Below are positions 8,442 to 16,287 of a stretch of DNA of 64,000 bases, in pieces. The first letter of the stretch is position 1; every line of letters starts with the position of its first letter. The position numbers were made by a program, and so were the translations under genes. The notes under the pieces are model-generated. The model was not told the DNA's origin and searched no databases. It saw only the letters and a program-made list of their open reading frames with translations. The stretch lies in assembly GCF_003182275.1 (NCBI RefSeq), contig NZ_QGTR01000003.1, forward strand, positions 496,001-560,000, in the 5' to 3' direction. This stretch comes from Hoeflea marina (GTDB lineage Bacteria; Pseudomonadota; Alphaproteobacteria; Rhizobiales; Rhizobiaceae).

Positions 8442-8470
8442 TTGACTTAAAAAATGAATTCATTCAATCT
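8442..8470. promoter_or_regulatory. Divergent promoter/operator region of the TetR gene and the ABC operon
   Basis: An AT-rich island in GC-rich DNA. It contains TTGACT (8442-8447), and 17 bases further on there is a weak -10-like hexamer (CAATCT, 8465-8470). The perfect 12-base palindrome AATGAATTCATT (8453-8464) lies between them, which is where a TetR operator would block the plus-strand promoter. The promoter assignment is an inference; the palindrome is directly visible. Confidence 0.5.
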
Positions 8471-8550
8471 TTTTCTCAAGGTGCCAGGACGAGTGCCATC
8501 GGATCAACGCGAAGCCCAGGAGCGGGCCTTCGGATAAAGAGGGAAACGAC

Positions 8551-9621
8551 ATGAAAATGACCATCACGGCCGCTGCCGTACGCCGCCTGCTGCTGGCAAC
8601 CGCCGCCTGTGCCCTGTCCACTGCCGCCGTGGCGCAGGAGGAACTCAATGCGCTCGTCTGGTGCGATCACACCGATCCGGCATTGATCGAGCCCTTCGAA
8701 AAGGCCAATGACGTCAAGGTCAATCTGAAGGAGTACGAAGGCACGGGCGCCGGACTGTCGATCGTCGAACAGTCCCGCCCCGGCGATTGGGACGTCTTCG
8801 TCATCGACGGAGTCGATGTCCCGCGGGCGATCGACATGGACCTGCTGGCGGAAATCCCGGCAGGCAGGTTGCCCGCGGACGACATCTTCCCGGAGGTGCG
8901 CATGGAGGCCAACAACAGCAAGGACGGCAAGATCTATGCCGTGACCGAGAAATTCGGCTACAACACCATCTCCTACGACAAGACCAAGGTTGATCCCAAG
9001 GACATGGAGGATCTGTCGATCTTCTGGTCAGACAAGTACAAGGGCCGCATCGCCCTCTACGATTATTACCTGCCGATGATCGGGCTCACCGGACTCGCCA
9101 TCGGCAAGACCACCGCCGAGCTGACAATGGACGACCTGCCGGCGATCAAGGAAAAGCTGTTCGAGATGAAGAAGGTCGCCCGTCAGGTGAGCGACGTGGT
9201 CGCGTCGCAGACCGCCCTTGTCACCGGCGAGGTCGATATCATCCTCGGCGGCGGCGAGTGGGTGACGGCGGGCCTGATGGCGGAAAAGCCCAATCTCGAC
9301 TGGACAGTGCCGAAGCAGGGCGCGCTTCGCTGGGCGCAGTCGATCGGTGTGTTCAAGGATTCCGCCAAGCAGGACCTGGCGCTGAAATTCGTCGAGTATA
9401 TCCTTAGTCCGGAAGGCCAGGCGAAGCTCGCCACCTCGTCCTGCTACTGGGGCATGCCGGCCAATGCCAAGGCCGGCGAGCACCTGACCGACCAGCAGAA
9501 GACAGCGCTGCGCTGGGACCAGCAGCCCGAATACCTCCGCACGACGCAGCTCTACCCGGTTGTCGATGCGGAGCTGGACGCCGCCATGCAGGATGTCTGG
9601 ACGGAAATGCTGCAGCAGTAG
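8551..9621 (+). CDS. Polyamine-type ABC transporter substrate-binding protein (PotD-like, solute-binding family 1)
   Basis: Periplasmic binding protein, 356 residues. It begins with a Sec signal peptide (charged KMT...RR, hydrophobic LLLATAACAL, cleavage expected after AVA near residue 28). The mature part has the family pattern of PotD/PotF and related binding proteins (FVIDGVDVPRAID, YNTISYDKTKV, EYILSPEGQAKLA). The ligand is probably a small amine or amino-acid-like compound, but the family is broad. It is the first gene of the operon. A strong hairpin follows 16 bases after its stop, before the permease genes, and may raise its expression over theirs. Confidence 0.9.
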   Translation: MKMTITAAAVRRLLLATAACALSTAAVAQEELNALVWCDHTDPALIEPFEKANDVKVNLKEYEGTGAGLSIVEQSRPGDWDVFVIDGVDVPRAIDMDLLAEIPAGRLPADDIFPEVRMEANNSKDGKIYAVTEKFGYNTISYDKTKVDPKDMEDLSIFWSDKYKGRIALYDYYLPMIGLTGLAIGKTTAELTMDDLPAIKEKLFEMKKVARQVSDVVASQTALVTGEVDIILGGGEWVTAGLMAEKPNLDWTVPKQGALRWAQSIGVFKDSAKQDLALKFVEYILSPEGQAKLATSSCYWGMPANAKAGEHLTDQQKTALRWDQQPEYLRTTQLYPVVDAELDAAMQDVWTEMLQQ

Positions 9622-9636
9622 ACGGGACCATCGCAG

Positions 9637-9668
9637 CCTTCGGCGTGATTGTCCCATCACGCCGAAGG
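9637..9668 (+). other. Strong hairpin after the binding-protein gene (mRNA stabiliser or partial terminator)
   Basis: Perfect 12-base arms (9637-9648 CCTTCGGCGTGA and 9657-9668) with an 8-base loop, located 16 bases after the binding-protein stop and about 100 bases before the permease start. No T-run follows, so full termination is unlikely. Such hairpins commonly protect the upstream mRNA from 3' exonucleases. Equivalent hairpins occur after two other binding-protein genes in this window. Confidence 0.65.
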
Positions 9669-9770
9669 GTCGGCCATGGACGCCGCAATGGGACAGGCCG
9701 AGACAGCAGTCATTCTCTAGGATCTCCCCGCACGCGGCAGGAGAGGCAGCATGATCGGAGATCGCACGAC

Positions 9771-10634
9771 ATGACCGTCACGCCGCTCGAGCGCGCCGAA
9801 CAGCGCAAGGCCTGGGGATTTGCGCTGCCCGCACTGGTCTGGACCACCGCCTTTTTCCTGTTTCCGTTCGCCTATATGGCGGCCATCAGCCTCTGGACCC
9901 GCAGCGGCGGAAAGATCGTCGCCACCTGGACGCTCGACAACTACGCCGCCTTCTTCGGCAAGTCGCATCTGCTCAAGGCATTGTTGAACTCTCTGGAAGT
10001 GACGGCGATCGTGACCGTCATTTCGATCCTGCTTGCCTATCCGCTCGCCTGGATCATCGCCGAACGGGTGCCGAAGCGCTGGCAGCGCATGGCGCTGATC
10101 ATGGCGATCCTGCCGTTCTGGACGTCCTATGTGGTGCGATCCTATTCCTGGCTTCTGGTGCTCTCGAAGGGCGGCGTGGTCAACCAGACGCTCATCTGGG
10201 CGGGGCTGGTCGCCGAGCCGCTTCAATTGTCGGCCAGCCGCACGGGCACGGTCATCGGCTTCGTGCACTTCTTCGTCATGCTGCTGACACTGACCATCTA
10301 CGCCAACCTGGTGCAGCTCTCGCCGAACTACCGGCGCGCCGCCGCCGATCTGGGTGCCAGCGGCCTGCAGACCTTTCGCCACGTCATCCTGCCGCTGACC
10401 CTTCCCGGCATCATGGTCGGGGCCTTCCTCACCTTCGTGCTGTGCATCGGCGACTACATCACGCCGCAGATCCTCGGCGGCAACAACGAATTGCTGCTGC
10501 CGCAGGTGATCATGCTGCAACTGGGCCGGCGCGCAGACTTCCCGATGGCCGCGGCCCTGTCGCTGGTGCTGATGGCCGTCGTGACGCTCGCCTATCTCTT
10601 CTGCGCCCGCTGGCTGAAGATGGAAAGGACCTGA
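9771..10634 (+). CDS. ABC transporter permease (PotB-like)
   Basis: Inner-membrane subunit of the polyamine-type importer, 287 residues with about six membrane segments (first ALPALVWTTAFFLFPFAYMAAI). The permease coupling loop is seen as RAAADLGASGLQTFRHVILP. ATG 9771 is chosen because a GGAG lies ten bases upstream and the protein then begins with a short charged tail, as usual. The longer open frame from 9645 runs through the hairpin and is not credible. It is followed one base after its stop by the second permease. Confidence 0.92.
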   Translation: MTVTPLERAEQRKAWGFALPALVWTTAFFLFPFAYMAAISLWTRSGGKIVATWTLDNYAAFFGKSHLLKALLNSLEVTAIVTVISILLAYPLAWIIAERVPKRWQRMALIMAILPFWTSYVVRSYSWLLVLSKGGVVNQTLIWAGLVAEPLQLSASRTGTVIGFVHFFVMLLTLTIYANLVQLSPNYRRAAADLGASGLQTFRHVILPLTLPGIMVGAFLTFVLCIGDYITPQILGGNNELLLPQVIMLQLGRRADFPMAAALSLVLMAVVTLAYLFCARWLKMERT

Positions 10635-10635
10635 C

Positions 10636-11427
10636 ATGCCGCGCCAATTGCAGACGGCGTTCGCCATTCTCTATGCCGGCGTCCTCTATGGCTTCATCTT
10701 CCTTCCCGTCGTGGTGCTGGTGCTGTTCTCCTTCCAGGACGGAACGCTGCCGGTGCCGCCGCTGCACGGGCTGACGCTGCACTGGTACGGCGAGATCTTC
10801 GCCGACCGCAAGCTGATGGCGGCACTCGGCAATTCGCTGCTGGTGGCAGTCATCTCCTCGGCGGTTGCCTGCCTGCTCGGCTTTCTCGCGGCCTATGCCT
10901 TCGCCCGCTACCGGCTCCCGGCCTCCAACCTGCAGCGCGCCCTTATCGTCGCACCGATGACGGTGAGCACCCTGATTATCGCGCTGGGGCTTCTCTCCGT
11001 CTTCAGCCGCCTCGACATCCAGCTGTCGCTGTGGACCGTCGGCGCCGGCCATGTGGTCATCAACCTGCCGCTCTGCTTCGCCATCATCTATGCCTCGATG
11101 GGCGCGCACCAGATCAACATCGAACGCGCCGCGCGCGATCTCGGCGCCCGCGACTGGCAGGTGATGCTGCTCGTCACCGCGCCGATGCTGATGCCGTCGA
11201 TCCTCGCCGCCTTCTTCCTGTCCGTGACCTTCAGTTGGGACGAATTCATCATCGCATTCCTGCTGTCGCGCTTCGACGTCACGCTGCCGGTTGAGATCTG
11301 GAGCATGCTGCGCTCCGGTCTCGACCCCAAGACCAATGCCATCGGCAGCGTCGTCTTCCTGATGTCGGTCGTGCTGCTGTTCATGCTCGAACTCATCGTC
11401 CTCAGAAAATCCGGGAAGCCCTCATGA
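10636..11427 (+). CDS. ABC transporter permease (PotC-like)
   Basis: Second inner-membrane subunit, 263 residues with about six hydrophobic helices. The coupling loop reads ERAARDLGARDWQVMLLVTAPM. The last helix (VVFLMSVVLLFMLELIVL) ends in a short basic tail. Its stop overlaps the ATPase start by four bases (ATGA), so the transporter subunits are translationally coupled. Confidence 0.93.
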   Translation: MPRQLQTAFAILYAGVLYGFIFLPVVVLVLFSFQDGTLPVPPLHGLTLHWYGEIFADRKLMAALGNSLLVAVISSAVACLLGFLAAYAFARYRLPASNLQRALIVAPMTVSTLIIALGLLSVFSRLDIQLSLWTVGAGHVVINLPLCFAIIYASMGAHQINIERAARDLGARDWQVMLLVTAPMLMPSILAAFFLSVTFSWDEFIIAFLLSRFDVTLPVEIWSMLRSGLDPKTNAIGSVVFLMSVVLLFMLELIVLRKSGKPS

Positions 11428-12536
11428 CCGCCGATGTCTCGATCCGAAACGCCACGAAGGACTTCGGCTCCTTCCGGGCGTTGAACGATGTTTCGCTGGA
11501 AATCTCAGCGGGCGAGTTCATCGTGCTGCTCGGACCGTCCGGCTGCGGCAAGACCACCTTGCTGTCCATCCTCGGCGGCTTCCTCGAGCCGACCTCCGGG
11601 ACGGTCCTGATCGGCGGCCGCGACATGACCCATGTCGCCGCCGCCAGGCGTCCGACCACCACGATGTTCCAGGACTATGCGCTGTTTCCGCACATGTCGC
11701 TTCTGGACAATGTCGGCTTCGGCCTGCGCATGCGCGGCCTGGCCAGGTCGGAGCGGCATCGGAAGGCGCTGGCCCATCTCGACCTGGTCGGCCTGCGGAT
11801 GTCGGCATCGCGAAAGCCGCACGAGTTGTCCGGCGGCCAGCGCCAGCGCGTCGCGCTCGCCCGCGCCCTGGCGGTCGACCCGGATGTGCTGCTGCTCGAC
11901 GAACCCCTGGGTGCGCTGGACCTCAAGCTGCGCCGGCAGATGCAGGACGAACTGAAGGCGATCCAGCGGCGGGTCGGCACCACCTTCGTGCACGTCACCC
12001 ATGACCAGGAGGAGGCGATGGCCATCGCCGACCGCATCGTGGTGATGAACCAGGGGCGCATCGAGGACATCGGCCTGCCCACCGACATCTACATGCGGCC
12101 GCGCTCGCTGTTTTCCGCCGGCTTCATGGGCGAGGCGAACTTCCTGCCCGCCCGCATCATCGGCGCGGCGGATGGCGAGGTCCGGGTCGAGACCGCGCTC
12201 GGCGAGGTGCTGTTGCCTGCGGCAGCGTTTGCCGCAGCCGTCCCCCCGGCGGGCGGGCGGATCACGCTCTGCATCAGGCCGGAGCATTTCCGGCCCGCCG
12301 GCGGAGCGGAAGCCAGCGTGGCGCTCGGCCGCGCCTCGATCATCGACAGCGCCTTCTTCGGGGGCCACCACCGCTGCCATCTTCGGCCCGAGGCGGCGCC
12401 CGACATGATCCTCACCGCGCATCTGCCGCAGACGGCGCAACCGCGAACCGGCGACCTGATCGATCTCGCGGTCGCCGCCGCCAGCGTCGTCGCGCTTGCC
12501 GAAGCACCTGCCTCAACTCAGGGAGACCCGCAATGA
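11424..12536 (+). CDS. ABC transporter ATP-binding protein (PotA-like)
   Basis: ATPase of the polyamine-type importer, 370 residues. Walker A is GPSGCGKTT (residues 37-45), the signature is LSGGQRQR, Walker B ends in LLDEPLGALD, and the switch is HVTHDQEEA. A C-terminal TOBE domain follows (about residues 275-355). It overlaps the following metallo-hydrolase gene by four bases (ATGA), which ties that enzyme to the transported substrate. Confidence 0.94.
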   Translation: MTADVSIRNATKDFGSFRALNDVSLEISAGEFIVLLGPSGCGKTTLLSILGGFLEPTSGTVLIGGRDMTHVAAARRPTTTMFQDYALFPHMSLLDNVGFGLRMRGLARSERHRKALAHLDLVGLRMSASRKPHELSGGQRQRVALARALAVDPDVLLLDEPLGALDLKLRRQMQDELKAIQRRVGTTFVHVTHDQEEAMAIADRIVVMNQGRIEDIGLPTDIYMRPRSLFSAGFMGEANFLPARIIGAADGEVRVETALGEVLLPAAAFAAAVPPAGGRITLCIRPEHFRPAGGAEASVALGRASIIDSAFFGGHHRCHLRPEAAPDMILTAHLPQTAQPRTGDLIDLAVAAASVVALAEAPASTQGDPQ

Positions 12537-13270
12537 AGCCGCGCATCCGGCCGGACGACTGGTACCGCCAGCGCCGCCTCGACGATGATGTCACCGCCAT
12601 CAGCGAGCCCCATATCCAGGAGTTCTATCGCTGCAACATATGGCATGTGCGCGGTCGGGATCGCGACATGCTGGTCGACAGCGGCATGGGCGTGGTCTCG
12701 CTCCGCCAATGGGTTCCACTGGTCACCGAGCGACCGCTGACCGCCGTCGCCAGCCACACCCATTTCGACCACATCGGCTGCCATCACGAATTCGAGTGCC
12801 GGGCGGTGCATGCGGCGGAGGCCGGGCTTCTGGCCGATCCGACCCGGCAGAACACTCTCGCCGACCCCTATGTCACCGACGACATCTTCGATGCGCTGCC
12901 GCCCGAGCCGTATTGCTCGACATGCTATGCGGTCAAGCGGGCTCCGGCGACGCGGATCCTCGAGGACGGCGACATCATCGATCTCGGCGACCGCTCATTC
13001 GAGGTGATCCACACGCCCGGCCATTCCCCGGGCGGGATCGCGCTCTATGAAAAATCCACCGGAATCCTGTTTTCCGGCGACATTCTCTATGACGGCCCGC
13101 TGATCGAGGACACCTACCATTCCGACGCCGCTGACTACCTCGCCTCGATGGAGCGGCTGTTGAACCTGCCGGTCCGGCTCGTCCATGGTGGCCATTTTCC
13201 AAGCTTCAGCGGCGAACGCTATCGGCATCTGATCTCCGCATGGCTCACCGCCAAACAGAGGACCACGTGA
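12533..13270 (+). CDS. Metallo-beta-lactamase-fold hydrolase
   Basis: Predicted 245-residue MBL-fold enzyme with a two-metal site. The HxHxDH motif is HTHFDH (residues 75-80), further metal ligands are expected in HTPGHSPGG and FSGDILYDG, and a last His lies in VHGGHFPSF. The family hydrolyses esters, amides, lactones or thioesters and is not necessarily linked to antibiotics. Its start overlaps the ATPase stop (ATGA), so it belongs to the transporter operon and probably acts on the imported compound or a product of it. The substrate is unknown. Confidence 0.9.
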   Translation: MKPRIRPDDWYRQRRLDDDVTAISEPHIQEFYRCNIWHVRGRDRDMLVDSGMGVVSLRQWVPLVTERPLTAVASHTHFDHIGCHHEFECRAVHAAEAGLLADPTRQNTLADPYVTDDIFDALPPEPYCSTCYAVKRAPATRILEDGDIIDLGDRSFEVIHTPGHSPGGIALYEKSTGILFSGDILYDGPLIEDTYHSDAADYLASMERLLNLPVRLVHGGHFPSFSGERYRHLISAWLTAKQRTT

Positions 13271-13283
13271 TCGGGCCCGAGGT

Positions 13284-13303
13284 TATTTTGTGCAGCGCAG
13301 CAA
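13284..13303. promoter_or_regulatory. PhaR-like box upstream of the PHB-depolymerase-family gene
   Basis: The sequence TTTTGTGCAGCGCAGCAAC (from about 13286) contains TGC-N3-GCA in a T-rich lead. It resembles the TGCANTGCA-type operators bound by the PHB-responsive repressor PhaR in front of phasin genes in alphaproteobacteria, as I remember them. It lies about 75 bases before a PHB-depolymerase-family esterase gene, which makes the match more than casual. This is an inference from pattern only. Confidence 0.4.
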
Positions 13304-13373
13304 CTTCCTGCTTCATGCCGCGTTGAACCTTTGAACATCGCCAGGACCGGCCGATGCTGTCCGGAGCCACCCC

Positions 13374-14504
13374 ATGACCTTTTTTGCCAAAACTCTCGCC
13401 GGGCTTTCGACGCGCAAGCGGCCCGCCGCCGCGCGCCGGGCGACATCGGCGACCGATCTCGCCGAGCTGACCGGATTCGGATCCAATCCGGGCGCACTCT
13501 CCGCCAAGATCCATGTGCCCGCCTCGCTGCAGCAAAAGGCGGCACTCGTCGTCGTGCTGCATGGCTGCACCCAGACGGCCTCTGGCTATGACGCGGGATC
13601 GGGTTGGTCGCGGCTGGCCGACGAGCAGGGCTTCGCCGTGCTGTTTCCCGAACAGAACCGCGGCAACAACGCCAACCTGTGCTTCAACTGGTTCGAGACC
13701 CACGACATCGCCCGCGGCGGCGGCGAGGTGCTGTCGATCCGGCAGATGGTGGACGCGATGATCCGGCAGCACGGACTGGATGATCGCCGGGTCTTCGTCA
13801 CCGGGCTGTCCGCAGGCGGAGCCATGGCCGGTGCCATGCTGGCGGCCTATCCCGACGTGTTTGCCGGCGGCGCCATCATCGCCGGCCTGCCCTATGCAAC
13901 GGCGGGCTCGGTGCCGGAGGCGCTTGAGCGGATGCGCGGCGGAAACATGCCCGACACGGCCAGCTTGCAGGCGCGCCTGCGGGAGGCGGTCGATCATTCC
14001 GGGCCGTGGCCGACGATCTCCGTCTGGCACGGCACCGACGACAAGACCGTCGTTCCCGCCAATGCGCTGGCGATCATCGAGCAGTGGCGCGGCGTTCACG
14101 GCGTTGATGCCGATCCCTCGCACCAGGAGGCAATCGGACGCCACATCCGCCAGGTCTGGCCGGACGCGGACGGCAACGTGCTGATCGAATGCTACAGCAT
14201 TTCCGGCATGGGCCACGGAACCCCGATCGATCAGGCAAGCGGCTACGGCAAGCGCGCCCCCTTCATGATCGATATCGGCCTCTCCTCGACGGAACTGATT
14301 GCCCGGAGCTGGCAGCTCACTGCGTCTTTCGGGCTCGAGCGCCCCTCGCCCGCCGTCAAGACCGCGCCGCGGACGGAGCTTGCCGCAACGCGGGGCAGAA
14401 AGGGCGCCAAGCGCGCCAGTGGCGAAAGCCAGCAAGTGCCGCTCGTCGGCAATGTCCAGAAGATCATAGAGGACGCGTTGCGCTCGGCCGGACTGATGAA
14501 ATAG
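13374..14504 (+). CDS. PHB-depolymerase-family esterase (alpha/beta hydrolase)
   Basis: Predicted 376-residue alpha/beta hydrolase of the group annotated as PHB depolymerase family esterase. The oxyanion region is VVVLHGCTQTA, the nucleophile is Ser146 in GLSAGG, the acid is probably in WHGTDDKTV, and the His is in GMGHGTP. There is no signal peptide, so it would act inside the cell, unlike the secreted depolymerases. The last 60 residues are basic and low-complexity. Members hydrolyse polyhydroxyalkanoates, feruloyl or acetyl esters, and the specific substrate is open. GGAG lies seven bases before the ATG. A PhaR-like box at about 13291 supports a link to PHB. Confidence 0.87.
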   Translation: MTFFAKTLAGLSTRKRPAAARRATSATDLAELTGFGSNPGALSAKIHVPASLQQKAALVVVLHGCTQTASGYDAGSGWSRLADEQGFAVLFPEQNRGNNANLCFNWFETHDIARGGGEVLSIRQMVDAMIRQHGLDDRRVFVTGLSAGGAMAGAMLAAYPDVFAGGAIIAGLPYATAGSVPEALERMRGGNMPDTASLQARLREAVDHSGPWPTISVWHGTDDKTVVPANALAIIEQWRGVHGVDADPSHQEAIGRHIRQVWPDADGNVLIECYSISGMGHGTPIDQASGYGKRAPFMIDIGLSSTELIARSWQLTASFGLERPSPAVKTAPRTELAATRGRKGAKRASGESQQVPLVGNVQKIIEDALRSAGLMK

Positions 14505-14559
14505 GCCCTGCTGACCACAGCTGCCGGTCCCGCGGAATCCCGGGCATCGGCACGGCGTC

Positions 14560-14583
14560 CGCCTCCCCCAAAAGGTGGAGGCG
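14560..14583. terminator. Hairpin between the esterase and SDR genes, possible terminator
   Basis: Arms 14560-14569 and 14574-14583 (CGCCTCCCCC / GGTGGAGGCG) pair at nine of ten positions around an AAAA loop. It lies in the 124-base gap after the esterase. There is no T-run, so termination here is only a possibility. Confidence 0.35.
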
Positions 14584-14628
14584 CGCTTGGCCCGACCGCG
14601 GTTAAGCTTCCCCATCACGGGGGTGTTC

Positions 14629-15408
14629 ATGCGGTCATCGATCACAGGCAAGGTCGCCATCGTCACCGGCGGATCCAAGGGCATCGGCAAGGGCATCGCG
14701 CAGGTGCTCGCCGAGCACGGCGCGCGGCTGATGGTGGTGGCGCGCGGCCGCGAGGCAGCCGAGCAGGCGGTGGGAGAGATCCGCGACGCGGGCGGCGCGG
14801 CGGAGCTGTACCTCGGCGACATGGCGGACTGGGATGACGTCCGGGCCATGGTCGAGGCCACCGTGGCGGCCTACGGCGGCGTCGACATCCTGTGCGCCAA
14901 TGCCGGCGTCTTCCCGGCGAAGAAGATCATCGACATGGAGCCCGAGGACTGGGACGCGGTGATGGCGACCAATCTCAGAAGCGCCTTTCTCTGCGTCAAG
15001 GCCTGCATCCCCGCCTTCGAGACCGCAGGCCGGGGCCGCGTGGTGCTGACCTCGTCGATCACCGGGCCGGTCACCGGCTTTCCCGGCTGGTCGCATTACG
15101 GCGCTTCGAAGGCCGGCCAGCTGGGTTTCTTGCGCACCGCCGCCATGGAGCTCGCCCGCTACAACACCACCATCAACGCGGTGCTGCCGGGCAACATCGT
15201 GACCGAAGGCCTCGGGGATCTCGGCGCCGATTATCTCGCCACCATGGCGGCATCGATTCCGCTCGGGCGGCTGGGTAGCGTCAGCGACATCGGCCATGCG
15301 GCGGCGTTCTTCGCCTCCGACGAAGCGGGATATGTGACCGGGCAGACGCTGATTGTCGACGGCGGCCAGGTCCTGCCGGAATCGCTTGAGGCCATGGCCG
15401 GCATCTGA
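14629..15408 (+). CDS. Short-chain dehydrogenase/reductase (FabG-like)
   Basis: Classical SDR of 259 residues. The cofactor motif is TGGSKGIG (13-20), the structural motif is NAG at 91-93, the catalytic Ser is at about 142-143 (TSSITG), and the YxxxK pair is Y157/K161 (YGASK). The C-terminal block (SDEAGYVTGQTLIVDGGQVLPES) is typical of FabG-like enzymes. The ATG at 14629 is preceded by GGGGGTG. The substrate is unknown. It could act on 3-hydroxyacyl or polyol compounds, and its position behind the PHB-type esterase is suggestive only. Confidence 0.9.
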   Translation: MRSSITGKVAIVTGGSKGIGKGIAQVLAEHGARLMVVARGREAAEQAVGEIRDAGGAAELYLGDMADWDDVRAMVEATVAAYGGVDILCANAGVFPAKKIIDMEPEDWDAVMATNLRSAFLCVKACIPAFETAGRGRVVLTSSITGPVTGFPGWSHYGASKAGQLGFLRTAAMELARYNTTINAVLPGNIVTEGLGDLGADYLATMAASIPLGRLGSVSDIGHAAAFFASDEAGYVTGQTLIVDGGQVLPESLEAMAGI

Positions 15409-15459
15409 CCCTGGCTCGGACCTACCGGCCACGGCGAGGTGCGGCTGGCAGCCAGCAGG

Positions 15460-16272
15460 TCAGACCGCTTCAAGCCTCGACTTGCGCCAGGCCATCAGGC
15501 TGAAGGCGGCGTAGCCCAATGCCATGACGATCGCCGCCGCCGCCATGGTGAGCGTGCCGACCGCCGGCACCTGCGGCGTGTAGCCCGACTGGATCTTGGC
15601 GCTGATCCATTCCGGAATCGTCGAATCCGCTCCGGACGAGAACAGCGACAGCGGAAAATTTGCCCAGGACAGCAGGAAGGAGAAGGTGAAGCCCGAGAAG
15701 ATGCCCGGCGCCAGCAGCGGCAGCGTGACTTCCCTCATCACCTGCCAGCGCGTCGCGCCGAGATCGAAGGCCGCCTCCTCGACGGCCGGATCGAAGGCAT
15801 AGACCTGGATGGAGATGACCAATGTGGCAATCGGCGCGATCCAGACGAGATGGGCAAACACGGTCGCCTGCCAGGTCGGCGTGATCCCCAGCGCGGTGAA
15901 CCACAAGAGCAGCGCCAGACCCAGGACCGCCTGCGGAAACAGGATCGGCAGCAGGATCAGCTTCTGGTAGATGCGGCGGCCGGCCCAGTCATAGCGGGCA
16001 AAGGCGAGCGCCCCGAAGAAGGCTATGACGGTGGCGACGACGCCGACGGTGATGGCGACGACGAGCGAGGTCGAGAACAGCTCGCGGATCGAGAGCGACT
16101 CGTAGACCTTGGCGTACCACTCGGTCGACCAGTCCGGGATCGGGAACTTGAAGTAGCGCGACCGGGAGAACGAGGCCAGCGCCACCGTCAGCATCGGCAG
16201 ATACATGAATGCGATCAGCAGGCCGATTGCGCTCCCGTAGATCCATTTCGCCGTCCTGCTCACGTCATCCAT
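15460..16272 (-). CDS. ABC transporter permease (PotC-like), amine uptake operon
   Basis: Inner-membrane subunit of the second polyamine-type importer, 270 residues with about six membrane helices (first GSAIGLLIAFMYLPMLTVAL). The coupling loop reads EEAAFDLGATRWQVMREVTLP. It is the last gene of a minus-strand operon that begins with a copper amine oxidase gene, and it is convergent with the SDR gene 51 bases away. Confidence 0.92.
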   Translation of the reverse strand: MDDVSRTAKWIYGSAIGLLIAFMYLPMLTVALASFSRSRYFKFPIPDWSTEWYAKVYESLSIRELFSTSLVVAITVGVVATVIAFFGALAFARYDWAGRRIYQKLILLPILFPQAVLGLALLLWFTALGITPTWQATVFAHLVWIAPIATLVISIQVYAFDPAVEEAAFDLGATRWQVMREVTLPLLAPGIFSGFTFSFLLSWANFPLSLFSSGADSTIPEWISAKIQSGYTPQVPAVGTLTMAAAAIVMALGYAAFSLMAWRKSRLEAV

Positions 16273-16287
16273 GATCGTGCCCCCGCT

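Noticed and set aside
12533-13270. Antibiotic-resistance beta-lactamase
   Set aside because: It has no signal peptide, sits in a transporter operon, and the HxHxDH motif is common to all hydrolytic MBL-fold enzymes.
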